Below, piece by piece: positions 25,590 to 41,968 of a stretch of DNA of 64,000 nucleotides. A program made the translations under genes and the position numbers. This DNA is from Paramecium tetraurelia. Lineage: Eukaryota > Ciliophora > Oligohymenophorea > Peniculida > Parameciidae. The DNA lies in NCBI RefSeq assembly GCF_000165425.1, contig NW_001799639.1, positions 216,702 to 280,701 of the forward strand, written 5' to 3'. The notes under the pieces were generated by a model that did not search any database, was not told where the DNA came from, and saw only the letters and a list, made by a program, of their open reading frames with translations. Positions within the stretch are counted from its first letter, which is position 1; every line of letters starts with the position of its first letter.

Positions 25590-27845
25590 TCATTCCTCCT
25601 TAAAATCATCTTCTTCTCTGATGAGACCCTTCTATTAATTATCAGATGATATTAGTTTTTTATGACTCTTCGTAATTGGTCTAACATTTTAATCTATTAT
25701 TTTGCCAACCTTATATATCATTTCCATCTCTGCTCCTAACATGGATATTAACTAGGAATTCAGAGTTTCCTGATGGTTCTTATTCAGGAAGATCTCATCA
25801 TAAGCCTATATCATTTACTAATTATTTTACACTATAGATTTGCTAGTACACATAATTATCAAGTGGCTATGGCAGAAAACTTGCCCTTTTATTTGACCTA
25901 ATAGATCTTGTGTTCTTTTCGTTTTTATTTTACCTTTTCAACTTCAGCATCATTTTAGCATAAATGAGAAATTCGATCTATCTTGATATTATAAAACTAA
26001 TATTACTTATCTTTCGATGACTTATGCTAAGATTCCACCATGTTTCTATCTATTTTCAGATCTTCATCTTCCAATGTAATTAACTTCTTTGGAGTGAAAT
26101 TAAACATCACCAATTGTTTTGGAGTCAACATTACCTCTTTTAATTTATCTATTTCATTCAACCGAGACAATATTGAATAAATATCTGATTAAGAAATTAT
26201 TTATTCGCTAATTTAGAGGTAAATGTCTTACTATGCTTTATTCATTAATCTAACTTTTGGAACCTCCTTAAATAGAAAATTACATGTAATATAATTCAAA
26301 AAGATTTAAACATCTAATGCAATCGGTTTCTTTTTCTCGAACATTTTTTATAACTAATTCGAAAAGTAATCTAAACCAGTTGTAAAGTTTAATCTTATGG
26401 AACAACTTTCCTTTTAAAAATTCTTCTATTCCTCCTTATATGATTCAATACAATTATCACATTGATCATTCTCTGTCATTATTCTTTGATTTGAAGTTTA
26501 TATCTTAGAGTCAAGTCCTCCCAATCTTTCATTTTTCTGTTATTCTGTTAGAATTTATAGATTGTCTGAATAAATCTTTTTTGTATATGAATCATCAATA
26601 CTAAAGTCATAAATTCTATTGGACAACTCAACCATGTCTGTTATATTAATCAATTTATATACAATTAACTCTATTATAGATAGTCACTAGCAATCCAATA
26701 AAAAAGGTCATAATTTAAAGAATTCCACCAATATTGGAAAGTAATTCATCTAATTTTTAATATTGCCGTAAAAATCTAGTTTTAAAGGGTTTCTTGCGTA
26801 ATTGCAATTTGGCTAATGAATTTTCATCTATTTCTGTAGTATCTTATTGAATATCCGAAGAATCTAAAACAAAAAAAGTCCTTTCCTCAATCATACTATT
26901 GAATAAAATCAAATATTTATGTACCTTATTGGTAGAAGACTTTCGTCATTTTGAAATTCATATTTGGTAAAGTAAATGTTGGCAAACTTAGTTGAGTTTA
27001 GATTAATAGTAAATGATAAAGAATCGTCCAAAAATGGCTAAATATAAGAATCTTTTGGCTTATAGGGGTTAATATTCTTAATGAAAATAAAATTGATACT
27101 TAATTTACTGTATATAATCTAACCTTATAACTAGTATCAATGGGATTATCACAAATTGGATTCCACAAATTCTGTGAATTATTTTAGCACTAAATAATAG
27201 ATAGTTCTATGAAATCAAAATAATTGCCTAATGTTTTATAGGATATTAATCTTACTTGAGTAGGTACCTCCAATCAAGATGTTAGTATTTATGCTATCAT
27301 ATATTTATATAAGTACCTTGGACATAAGAAGTCTGACAGATGAAGTTATTAAAATTACTAAGTAAAATTGATATTGTATTCTGAAAATATTTACGTGTAA
27401 CGATCTAAAGTACATGGAACTAATTGAATGTCTATTGTTTCTTTCTTCACATCACCTTCTGTGTTTCTAAAGTAGAGTCTTAGATGGGCATTAAGCATTA
27501 CTTTTATTTCATAGTGATATTAAAGTATGGTCTTTAAATAAAATTAAGCTATTCGATTTTAATGGCGAAAAGAAACTGTGAATCTTGAAATGAAATAGTG
27601 TCAATGACATCTTCATATTCAGATATAGAGACAACTTTCAATTGCTCTTTTTGAATGAAAGAAATAAAATTTGTAATGAAAATGAGAATCATTACACTCA
27701 TAACTGCAATAGAAGCACATCCTCCAAAGATGGTTTTATAATTGGCTTGTCTATTGATTCTGAGGAATACAAGTTATCCAAAAATATCTAGTTTTGCAAT
27801 ACCTAATATAGCAATAAATGTGTAACCAGCTGATACTGAATCCAT
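25590..27845 (-). CDS. Ciliate two-TM membrane protein family, member 3
   Basis: Third member of the family at 3,859-7,958, more divergent, roughly 700 aa. The start MDSVSAGYTFIAILGIAKLDIF matches copy 2 and is followed by GQLVFLRINRQANYKTIFGG and a TM segment (IAVMSVMILIFITNFIS). The central domain keeps the same blocks, and a second TM precedes a longer cytoplasmic tail ending GLIREEDDFKEE. Several short introns are needed; I did not place all of them exactly. Function unknown. Distance from copies 1 and 2 (about 18 kb) shows dispersal beyond tandem duplication. Confidence 0.7.
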
Positions 27846-28105
27846 AAGCTAAATAAATTTAGTTTAATATAATTATTATAGATATCAATTGAAGTGAAAT
27901 TGCAGATATTAGATATGGATTTCTGTGATTCACATCAAGAATACTGATGAACTGAAAAAAAGAGAATATAAAATATCTGAGAATAATAAATATATATAAA
28001 TCTTTTACAGAATGAGTTTACTAGTAATAAATTAGATAAGATAAGGTATTTGGATAATGATATGAAAAGAAGGTGAAAATTAATAAATGATCAATAATTA
28101 ATAAA

Positions 28106-29525
28106 ATGATCAATAAAACCACTTAATTCAAATCTCTATTTCACAGTAGCTCAACTTCATTTTGGGATAAATGTAAAGTGGAGCACTTTAGTAATGTGAG
28201 CTTGGAAGGAATGTTTCAAGCAAAATTAGGTGAACAATTGAGTAAAGTAATTGTGAAGGTGAAACTCTCATACTTGATCATAATATAGGGAGATGTACGA
28301 ATTATTTTATGAAACAGCAATAACATATTGCCAATATCGAAAATGCTATAATATACTTGATTAGAGATGGTTGTAATGATGTAGGAGTAAGAATACTAAA
28401 AGGATTGGCATAATTGGAACTTTATGGAGATGTAATTGGGCTTTTTAAAGTGTTGAAGAAATAATGCATTTAAATAGACTTTGTATTAAAATATAAAGTG
28501 AGAAAATTGATGGCCAATGGCACTTTTGCAAATGTAAGTGATATTATAATAAATGTTAGGTGTTTTTGTCAGAAAATGCTAAAACCAATGAATTGTTTGC
28601 TATCAAGTGTTTTGATAAGAATCAAATTTTCAAAAGCCAAAAACATTTATAATCTCTAGAAAAGGAACTTAAAATTCTTAGATTGATGAAACATAAATAA
28701 GTAATGACCTTAATTGAGACATTTGAGACTGTGAGTTATATCTTTGTAGTGCAGGAATACCTGAGGGGAGGAGACTTGCATGAGTATATTACAAAAGTGG
28801 GTCATTTGTCTGAAAGGAAAGTGCATTCTGTGATATCTCAATTAGTGAGTGGGCTAGGCTTCATTCATTCATAAGGAGTCATACATAGAGACATAAAACC
28901 AGAGAACATCATATTGAGAAATCAAGATAATGTTGAAGATTTAGTCATTTCTGATTTTGGATTGGCAGACTTTTATAGTTTTGATGGCAATTACTTATAT
29001 AAATAATGTGGAACCCCTGGATATGCAGCTCCGGAGATTTTGGTGGGTTAGCCATATGATTATAAGGTCGATGTATTCAGTTTAGGAGTACTATTTTATA
29101 CTCTTATAACTGGAAGAAGACCCTTTTAGGGTAAGAATACGGATTAAATTTTTCAAATGAATGAGAAGGGGGAAATCAACTTCCAGAATATCCGTATTAA
29201 AGCTGAAGGGCTGCATTTGCTTAAGAAAATGCTGGAATTTAGACCTGAACACCGATATTCGTTAGGAATGATTTAATCTCATGTCTGGTTGAGCAGAATC
29301 AATTTTCAGAGCCATTTAAGTTTGCAATAAATAAATGTGCCTGAAACTACAAAGGCTGGAGGTAGTACTACTCCCAGGACACTTATGACTAAAACCTGTA
29401 TTGGAAAATAAGTTCTCATGACTGAGCAAAACTAGATCACAGAAAGAAAGCACTAGCGATAACATGGAGGTAGATACAATTATTCTATTGGAAATTTTAC
29501 AAATTTGTAAGGAATCATATCTTGA
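28106..29525 (+). CDS. CaMK-like Ser/Thr protein kinase with N-terminal PH-like region
   Basis: 456 aa after two introns (28295-28317, 28534-28559). The first ~130 residues (VSLEGMFQAKLGEQLSKVIV, then helices) look like a small regulatory or PH-like domain. The kinase domain starts KYKVRKLMANGTFANV, where the Gly loop is degenerate (ANGTFANV instead of GxGxxG). Then LFAIKCFDKN (Lys), EYLRGGDLHEYI, HRDIKPENIIL, ISDFGLADFY, CGTPGYAAPEIL, DVFSLGVLFYTLI, and EFRPEHRYSLGMIQSHVWL. The catalytic residues are present. The C-terminal tail is Thr/Gln-rich without a clear calmodulin site. Confidence 0.85.
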
Positions 29526-29610
29526 TTTACGAATTCATTTTTTACTTTGTGATATTTGATATTTTTAAACATTGCAAATCATACTTATGTATAATTATTA
29601 TTATTTATTA

Positions 29611-31035
29611 ATGTCAACAGGCTATGAACGAATTGATCAAGAAACACTTAGAAGAGATGATTAACTAAATGGATTATTATAGAGAATCAGAGAGGATGTG
29701 ATGAAAGGCTATATTGTCGAGGTCAAAACTAGAGCCAATACCTAGAATCAAGTAAGGAAATTGGTCAAATTAGTTAGACAACAACTCTAAATAAAGTTCT
29801 AGATTATCGTCAATGAGTAATTCGATAGTTAAACAACCGATGATTTAATAAAATGATTAAGTTAAGGACTTAAATGAAATCGTTCTTGCTTCATAACGGG
29901 ATCAATAATAAATTTCAAAGATTTCTAAAACATTCAGCGCCTCTCCTCCTAAAGTCAGAAGTGAGATAGTTAAACCTATTGTAATGAACTTTGAATTATC
30001 TCCTGATTAAACCTATAATACTATTCCAATCAAGGAGGAACTTTAAACTCCCAAAACCATTTCTCAATAATTGGATGAAATAGAAAATTAAGCGAATTCT
30101 GGTGATCTTCAAACCTATATTAAAAGTTTAAAGTCAATAAATTCTTAGCTCTAAAAGGAGATAATTGAAAATGATCATGATTGCAATTATATGCTCACCT
30201 AAGCAGTATAGACTGTTAGAACTATGTGTTTATTGACAAAATTTTATAAATAATTAGGCGATTTCAAGAACGCTATTAAATAGTTAAAATCCATTCAGAA
30301 ACAATTCAAGATTTTAGAACCAAACTTAGTAGGAAAAATTCTCATTGAATTAGGAAAACTACACTTTCTTAATCAAACCTATTAAACTGCTCAATCCACA
30401 TTTTATGAAGCTCTCAAACATTATGAAAAATTGGAGTGGAAGTCTGATATAGCTCACATTTTGCTTTGGATGGCTAAATTGCATGCTTGGACAAGTAATT
30501 CAGAATTTATATTTAGGGAATTTTGATCTCTCAAAAAAATTAATTTATGGTGCGATAGCCATGCTTAAGGAATTCCTTCCAGAAGATCACGAATCAATAG
30601 CTGAAGCCTATGTTGCTTTAGGAGAATGCAGTTATATTTAAAAACAAACAGATGAAGCTATTGAATTTCTGATGAAGGCAGTCAACATTAAACATAAAAT
30701 CTATAAGGATTATAAGAATCTCAAATTTGTTGAAGTTTTCAATCTTTTAGGACTGACATATGGATTAGTACCAGATGTGTAATAATCACTCAATTACTTT
30801 ATATAAGCATTATAATGTTTTCAGTAAATATCCAAATCTAATTAGATATAACTGTGTTTAAAGAGCATAAATACTTAATAATATAGCAGTTGTCTATCAA
30901 GCATAAGGAGATGCAGATAAAGCTAGCAAATGCCATTTCAGGGCCAAAGAAATTTACTCCACTTTTTTACCAAATTAGCATAATTAGATGTAAAGATTAA
31001 TTTTAAATTAAACTTGTCTATCTCCCCCTATGTGA
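29611..31035 (+). CDS. TPR-repeat protein
   Basis: 452 aa after three 22-nt introns (29752-29773, 30495-30516, 30824-30845). The first ~150 residues are polar, Ser/Gln-rich and probably disordered. From about residue 200 on there are helical pairs of TPR type: LCLLTKFYKQLGDFKNAIKQ, GKILIELGKLHFLNQTYQTA, AEAYVALGECSYIQKQTDEA, NLLGLTYGLVPDVQQSLNYF, LNNIAVVYQAQGDADKASKC. TPRs are protein-interaction scaffolds, and in ciliates many act in ciliary transport or kinase complexes. No enzymatic domain is seen. Confidence 0.8.
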
Positions 31036-31502
31036 ATCAATTATTAAATATATATAATATAATATTTCTTCTTGCTTCTTTTCTAAATATTATTATTATT
31101 AGAAACAAAGAAAGTACTATTAAATTATTTAAAGATTGAGGGTTGTAATAGGTTTAAACTTATAATTGTGTTGTGCATTATAAACTTGGTTTAATCTTCT
31201 TTTTGAAATGTATCAAAAGCCATAGAATATTTAGTATTAAATTTTCAATATCATCAGTAGAATTCAATCTAGAATGATAAAACATAATATTATGATTTGT
31301 TCATTTCTTTATATTTTCTGACTCTATTTCTTTATTACTAATTTTAAATATTCATTTCCAACTTGGATACTCCTTTTTTGATCTGTCAGTTTATATATTA
31401 TTATTTTATTTGTAAAATGTAAATGGTAGAAATGATATTCTAAAACTTTTAATTAAATAACTAATTTAAAAAGACTGATAATATGCATCTATAGATAAAT
31501 AA
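31036..31502. other. Spacer between converging genes
   Basis: This 467-bp AT-rich DNA lies between the stop of the TPR gene (+) and the stop of the gene at 31,503 (-). No coding or RNA feature is seen. Confidence 0.5.
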
Positions 31503-32141
31503 TCATTAAACGCTATCTGATCTTTATGAGAATAACTTGTCTACTAATTTATCTTAAGCCTTTTGTTTTAAGAATTATTTCGAATTTGTTTTGCTCATAA
31601 TTTTATTATTAATTAGTCCATATGGATCATTTACTTTTATACTACGTTTTCTTTCGCCTTATGCAGATACTACACTACATCTTGAGTTAGTCCTGCTGTC
31701 TCTTGTCATATTCACATTCATAGATTTTTCCTTTAAAGGGATTATTAGTTTGTATTTCATAGAATTTGCACTCTATGCGTGCTTCAATTTGTTAGAATTG
31801 TTGAATTAGCTAATAATATTGATTATTTTGGAATAGTCCTAATTATTGGCCTATGTCAATTATTTCAAGCTTTTATTGGGTTACTTAATGGACTGACTCA
31901 TTTGACTACTGTCTTGAGTTGTAGTTGTTGTATGTGTGTTGCGCCTTTGGGTGATATTGGAGGTTATTTTAATTGGTTGCTTGAGAAACCCCTTAAAGTC
32001 ATCAAAGTAATAAGATGGCATCGAGATTTCTCTTTTTTTTATTTTTTAAGGCATTCTCAAAGTTCCATTGTTCCCAATATCTGGATTAAAGAACTAAGCT
32101 GTTTGTTAAAATTGTGCAAAGCTCTAATCAATACAAGACAT
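31503..32141 (-). CDS. Uncharacterised 212-aa basic protein
   Basis: Intronless frame of 213 codons, starting MSCIDQSFAQFQQTAQFF. It is polar and basic, with runs of Thr (THTTTTTQDSS) and many Gln and Asn, and motifs such as NVNMTRDSRTNSR and KVNDPYGLI. There is no TM segment or signal peptide. The composition resembles the disordered tails of ciliate cytoskeletal and kinase-substrate proteins. No domain is recognised. The in-frame ATG codons at about 32,054 and 32,021 are alternative starts. The ATG lies 39 bp past the stop of the signal peptidase subunit gene. Confidence 0.65.
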
Positions 32142-32179
32142 TCAAAAAAATGTGATTGTTAAAAATATAAATTACACAT

Positions 32180-32866
32180 CTCAATTATACTATTAAGGCA
32201 TTTTATATTCGAAATCACCCAGTTTCTCCCTCCTTATATACCCAACGTATGGCATAACCTCTATCCAGACTTCAAAATTCACTGTTGCATTGCGCAATTA
32301 TTTATGAATATCTTTGAGTGGATATTCGGCTCTTTGATTTTTCAAAAGGAGCTAAGATGCGATTTTACATTACCTTAGATGAAGTACTCCAACTGCTGGG
32401 GTCATCTGGTCTAGAAATGATTTTATCATAAATCACACAATCTGATTCGTACTACAAAGTTGATATAAACTCTTTACTCCTTTCACCTAATGCTCATGAT
32501 GCACATTCACATATAAAAATAATTGCTTCAAATTCCAATTATACACTGGCTCGAAATCTAATGATATTACGTGTATGAAAAACCTGCTTCCAAGGAAAAT
32601 TTAAAGGTCACCTAATCCCAATCGGTTGCTCCACCATTGTAATAAGTTGCCTTGTAATGATGGCTAAACAATATAATCAGTTGATCTGCAATACAATTTA
32701 TCTGCACTCAAAATCTTGAGATCTACTGTTGGCTTTCCAGTCTTAAAGAAATATGCTGTTCCCTAATTGAGCAAAGACAACACGACTTCTCTAGTATGAC
32801 TAATATACCTAAGGTCCACGACGTGAAGAACACGATTTAATTAAAACGAGCTGTAATTGAATACAT
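32180..32866 (-). CDS. SPCS3: Signal peptidase complex subunit 3
   Basis: About 186 aa with five introns (20, 31, 26, 26, 22 nt; at 32789-32808, 32664-32694, 32558-32583, 32452-32477, 32352-32373). It begins MYSITARFNQIVFFTSWTL, a signal-anchor segment, and continues with the lumenal domain: FKFSLEADFEPVYNWN, NLKQLFLYVNVHHEH (the family signature), VIYDKIISRPDD, KNQRAEYPLKD, and FEVWIEVMPYVGYIRREKLG. Length and motifs match SPC22/23, the glycosylated subunit needed for cleavage of ER signal peptides. It is the most intron-dense gene for its length here. Confidence 0.9.
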
Positions 32867-32880
32867 TATTTAATTATTTA

Positions 32881-34538
32881 TCAATATTAAGTATTACCCA
32901 ACTCTCTTAGTTTTCTAAAATTCTCTAAAGCACGCGATTCCTATTTCTTTTCCTTCTTTAATGTTACTTTAAATGCCAAATCCTTCCTTATCTCTACTTT
33001 AAATGCTAAAGCTGTGATCTTCATTTATTTCAAAGCTTCTCTCAAAACACCATTTACTTTTAAGATTAGCAACTTTAATTACAGCTTTTTAGCCATCTTT
33101 CCATACCTTACCTTTGGATTCAGATGTCTAAATACGGCTCGTTTTAAATATGTCTATCTTTACAATTTTGCCATATTCTTTTATACATACACAACACTCT
33201 TAATGTGCTTGATAGATAACAATTACTAATGGTTTCTCTACAATTGCAGAATGTTTACCATATTAGATATTTTCGATTTTTTCTTTATCTATTACAAAGC
33301 TATCTTGATTAAGTATCTTTAATATAATTTCTTAAAGTAATCCAATTTAAATGTACCAGCTATGCATTATTGATGTATTCTATTTATTTTCCTTTTCAAT
33401 TTCTACTTGAATTCTTAGAAATAATGTTTCTGTAAACTTTTCTTTAGTTATTCCAATCCCTTCAAAAATGGATATTATTTTTTATAATTGTTAAGATATT
33501 CTTAAGTGCACTCATCAAATTTTGATTAAGTAGACACTGAATAACTAGTAGGTTTAAGTATGCTTTTCTAAATGCTGCCATTGCTTTTGTTAATTAATGA
33601 AAAATTAGATTGTGGGGGTTCTATATATTATTTTACTCTGTCTTCTTAAGGTCTAAATGTAGTGTTTTGAGTCAAAGTACTTTGATAAATGAAATCCAGG
33701 ATCCCGAGATTATAAGCCTAATTTAAAGAGAAGGTTGGGAACTATTGCACATCTTCATAAGAAATGAAGGCCTGAAGAATTTCTTATTGGTAATATCCTT
33801 CATCATCTGCAAATTTCTAGAGATCTGTGTTTTAGGATTACATGGCTTGATTAGCAAAGAAAGCATTAATGTTATTATTTTTGAATTAATCTCTTTCGAA
33901 TTTACAGATATGCTTCAAAATAGTATCTGCTATTGATTTTTGAAATTATGGGTTCTGTAATTATTGACTTAAACCTTGTATTTCTTCTTTATTTTCATTT
34001 ACTAATAAATCTATTATCATCAAAAGTTTCTATATGTAAGTTATTGATCTATTGTTAAATATAGGAGTTAATTATTTATTGTTAAAATGCACAAAGTATG
34101 CTAACACAGGAAAACCATAAGTCTGCATCTTAATCTAGTATTCTTAAGTCAGCTGTCTGTTTATTTTGTCATTGTCCAACTATTACAAATTCATAAGAAT
34201 GCACATCAAAGAATAACCATAATTCAAGTTGGCTGTAAATGGATTTCCTGCTACAAACAAGCACTATATTGACTATGGAACATGTTAGAATTCCTTAATA
34301 CTTTCAATCTGGTTGTTGGACAAATTTAAGTATTGTAGGTTCGTAAATTATTCTAATCCATCTAATTTCACTATTTTGTTTCCTGTGAGATGTAACTTTG
34401 TTCTATTATAATCAGCCAAATCATATACATGTTCTTAAATGTATTAGAATATCCTATTGTTTGAATCCCAAAATCACTCAAAGTTATTGTATCAGATTTT
34501 ATGTATTATTATTTCTAGTTGATAATTTCGGATAACAT
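32881..34538 (-). CDS. Leucine-rich-repeat protein with basic coiled-coil tail
   Basis: 543 aa with one 26-nt intron near the 5' end. The N-terminal ~140 residues form SDS22-type leucine-rich repeats: KLHLTGNKIVKLDGLEQFTN, LQYLNLSNNQIESIKEF, followed by an LRR cap. The rest is helical and very basic (RQKLKRKINRIHQ, KIKKKSKISNMV, VEIRKDLAFKVTLKKEKK). Such LRR plus coiled-coil proteins in ciliates are often axonemal or basal-body parts, but that is inference. The stop lies 14 bp from the start of the signal peptidase subunit gene on the same strand. Confidence 0.75.
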
Positions 34539-34680
34539 TTTAATTATTCTTAAAAATAGGAACTATAAATACAAAAAATAATGAACTAAAGAATTTATAA
34601 AGGTAATAAATTAACAAGAATATAATCAAGAAATCTTATGTTAATTATTGGTAAAAGGGTACAAAACTTCCTCATTTAAC

Positions 34681-36105
34681 TCAATTTTAATACCTAAAAT
34701 AAATAAATTTGTTACAATTTTCTTGTATAGAACAGTTACTAATTATAAGAGCAAAGTAGAATTAGAATTTTTGATAATGGATATTAATAATATCCTATCT
34801 AAAGTATCCTTCAAATACTAAATGAACTTTACAATCAAAATCTCTGAATATTTGAGCTTAGATATTCTTTTTACTAGTGTTACCAAAAACAACAAGCAAG
34901 AAAAGATGAAAAACATCTTCTAAAATCATAACTTCACATTGCATGCCATAAGTTTACACAATTATATATCGCTTATATCTATTTGCTATTTTATTGACAA
35001 AATTATTCAGATTAATCTTTTAAATTGACTTCTTTCTTGAATTAATTTTCCCGATCAAATATTTTATTTTTATAAACTAAGATAACTAAAAGAATTTCCT
35101 TTTGTTGTACTACTTATTTGAATCTATGATATTGACTAAGTTCTTGAGTATTTTAAGTATTACTGTAGATTGAGATATGACATCAATGCTAGATTTTGTT
35201 TAATCCTCATTGACTAGAAGAATGATAGGTTTGTCTCCAAAAAAGAGCGAAAAATGAAATTAAATCAATTTCCTTTCATATTTGAGAAGAATTTATTAAT
35301 TAATTACATCTTACTAATTTTTTTTATGTTTATTAATTTATTAAAAAAAGAAATTCTGAATTGGTTGATTATTGCATTTAACCTCGCGAATATATTCTAA
35401 AAATGCTTGCAAAGATGTGCTTTAAGGTAGGATAGTTTACAAGACCTTCTTAATTTTAAACTCTTCTTCATCATAATGCAGCAAAACAAATTTCTTGTTG
35501 TTATGAAATATTTATTAAAATATTTTTTCCCATTTGTTGTCAACTAAAGTTAAAATGAACTGTGATCTTTTGGCTTTATTAAAGTTATATAAGTAATATA
35601 TCCATACAAAATGAATGGAAGCATTTATTGCCATAACATTAATATTCTTTAATTCTCCATAAGAAACGAAATAATATAATCTCATTGCCAAAGCAACTAA
35701 TGTTCCAAATGCCGCCTCTGGGAATTCACCCATTATACTGTTTAATATATTCGCTGCCATTTGATTCCCACCATTGTAGTTTTACGCAATAATGTCAGTA
35801 AAAACTTCATATTAAAGGACATACAATGTAAATAAAGTGTTTATTGAAATCTGAGCCATTCGTATTTTTTAACTGCTTTCGAATTTTATTAGATTATAAA
35901 TTGTTAGAGTAATTAACATGGCAATATGAGGATATATTTTGTCAATAATACCTTAGTTTATCATCATACTGATTTTAATTACCAATCCAATTGTTACAGT
36001 ATAGGAAAATAGTTTAAATTAACTTATTCTTTGTGACATTTAATGATTCTTTTGATAGATGTCTTCAATATTTTGGTTTATAAAAAAGCATGTGTATTTA
36101 TTCAT
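34681..36105 (-). CDS. Degenerate histidine-kinase-like membrane protein
   Basis: 474 aa, intronless frame. Five or so hydrophobic segments (FSYTVTIGLVIKISMMI, HIAMLITLTIYNLI, ISINTLFTLYVLQY, FGTLVALAMRLYYFV, ASIHFVWIYYLYNF) are followed by a cytoplasmic part. FGDKPIILLVNEDQTKSSI resembles the strand that precedes the DHp helix in this window's other kinases, and LEDVFHLFLLVVFGNTSKKN sits where the N box (LINLIDNSIKFT) should be. The H-box His and Glu and the N-box Asn/Asp are missing. I infer a pseudo-kinase derived from a membrane histidine kinase. The long intact frame argues against simple decay. Confidence 0.55.
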
Positions 36106-36366
36106 TTTAATTTAATTAAACAAATAAATATCTAATACCATCCCTTTTTTAAAGGATTTATAATGGATAATTATTGATTCTGTGTGAAAATAGAGTTTTG
36201 GAGAATATTGCTGAAGAAAATTCACATATGTACCAAAATACTTAAATTTTTCAATATTAATGGTTGAAAGGGTTAAATGTTAAATTTATTAAGCAAAATT
36301 ATATCTTTGAAGATTTAAATTTGAGTAAAAATAAAATGATTATTAAAAGCAAAAATAATTTAATAA

Positions 36367-40282
<3,916 letters not shown>

Positions 40283-40665
40283 AAATAAATGCTTTATGTA
40301 AATATACATCATTAGATCATTTATTCAATATATTTATTAGACTAAATAACTATTCCAATAATTTAGGATATTTTATAGAATAACATTTTTAGAAATTATA
40401 TTTACAGTATTTTTCTCTTTACTTAATTCTCTCCACACTTTATTCTATTTAATTCATAAAATTTTGTTTATTTTTCTCTTCTTATATTTAATTTTAATTG
40501 AACAACTATAAATTGGAATCTTTTTATAAAATTCTTGTTTTGATTCTGATATAAAGATTTTTTGGAAATGAATACATAACTATATGATGTTCTTTAAGAA
40601 TTGATATTAATATAGGATAACTATTAATCTAATACAAAATTATATAAAATATCAATTAATTTATC
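40283..40665. other. Intergenic AT-rich spacer
   Basis: This 383-bp spacer lies between the ABC transporter and the small membrane protein, both on the plus strand. No coding or RNA feature seen; it probably carries the 3' end of one and promoter of the other. Confidence 0.5.
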
Positions 40666-41121
40666 ATGTATAATACTGAGTTTTGGGTAAAATATGTATT
40701 TAGAGTATTGCACATTGGAAGTGTTACAGCATTAGGAGGTCGTATAATATACGATTATTTATGGCCTGATTAAGGAGAGATAACAAAGTCATAAGCTTTA
40801 TTTGCAGGAATTTCAGGATTCCTAATGATTTTGGCAGGGATCGTAAACATATTTTTGTTGAAGGGAAAAGAAAAATTAAAATCTAAAAATAAGTTTTGGG
40901 CTGGTACCTTGCATCTCAAAGCAATTACGAGTAATAATAATAATTACTATATAATAGCCATAATTATACTAACACCTTTGGCGAAATTTATATCAAGAGA
41001 TCAATAGCTAGTGAAAGCTATATAATTTTATTATGTAGTTGCTATGTTGTTGTTGAGTCCGTTTTTAAGATTCTATCGTGAATGGTGGACTGAGTTAAAT
41101 AGATAAGATAAATTAAGTTGA
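40666..41121 (+). CDS. Small four-TM membrane protein, unknown
   Basis: 142-151 aa depending on whether the in-frame 27-nt stretch beginning gtaataataataatt is spliced. It starts MYNTEFWVKYVFRVLHIGSV and has about four hydrophobic segments (YVFRVLHIGSVTALGG, GISGFLMILAGIVNIFLL, IIILTPLAKFI, YYVVAMLLLSPFLRFY), short loops, and a charged C-terminus (REWWTELNRQDKLS). A His and an Arg in the first helix and evenly spaced segments suggest a small integral protein of a respiratory or vesicle membrane. I cannot name the family. Confidence 0.65.
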
Positions 41122-41436
41122 AAAAATATTGCATAAGAATATGAAATATATTGATATTTTTAATTATTTTGAAATCAGGGGTATCCATCACATGAAATAT
41201 AATCGAATTAAATTATTTCCTCCTGAACATTTTATATTGATTAAATAATTCGATGGTTTTATTGGGATTATAAACAATTGAAATTTAGCAATATATTAAC
41301 ATATTTATGTAAGTTGTTTGATACAATAAGAATTTAGTCATAAAACTGAATTGATATGATTGATTTTTAAATTGTGTTATTAATCCCTTTAAGAGAGTGA
41401 AGTGATCTAAAAAAAGGTTGTTCATTTAATATTATT
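41122..41436. other. Intergenic AT-rich spacer
   Basis: This 315-bp spacer lies between two plus-strand genes. Nothing recognisable in it beyond AT-rich sequence. Confidence 0.5.
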
Positions 41437-41958
41437 ATGTTACAAAAATCTACAAAGCTAACTCGATGTCAAAGAATAGTTTAGGGTATTAAGGATGATA
41501 TGTAATCTAAAGTGCAGTAGAAACCACTGACGAGCAGATCGACTCGTCTGAAAAATCTGACTACCGAATCATCTCCTATGATATTGGACTACATACCATT
41601 GCCGGAGAATCCGAAATTGGATGCGATGATGGACAATATCAAGCGTATATTGGATAAGCACAAGAAACAGCCTTCTGCTTAATAGGAATTAAAAAGCATG
41701 CTTTCTTCAAATTAAGTGAAACAAATTTATGGAAGTAGAAGACATATGATTGAAGTACGATTTAAAGAGTTCTATAATTCAAGATTGGCAAGTCCTCAAA
41801 TTCACTCGGATGTAGTAGTGGATGTCAGTCCATAACAGGTTGACTTAAAGTCATCTCGTTTGATTCAATATCAAAGAAGGATTGGATTGGTGAAAAAGAG
41901 AGATTTGCTGGAGGAGAGAATATAGGAAATTGGTTAACGATATAGAACAAAATAATGA
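41437..41958 (+). CDS. Uncharacterised 173-aa basic protein
   Basis: Intronless, 173 aa, beginning MLQKSTKLTRCQRIVQGIKD. Strongly basic with many Ser, Gln and Arg (TSRSTRLKNLTTES, RRIGLVKKRDLLEERI), short helical stretches, and no TM segment. The GC content of its first half is higher than that of its neighbours. No domain is recognised. The TGA stop lies only 10 bp before the ATG of the phosphodiesterase gene, one of the tightest spacings in the window. Confidence 0.65.
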
Positions 41959-41968
41959 TAATTAATTA

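Noticed and set aside
31591-32162. Plus-strand hydrophobic ORFs that look like membrane proteins
   Set aside because: Complement of a long minus-strand frame (31,503-32,141) with a proper ATG and TGA and polar composition.
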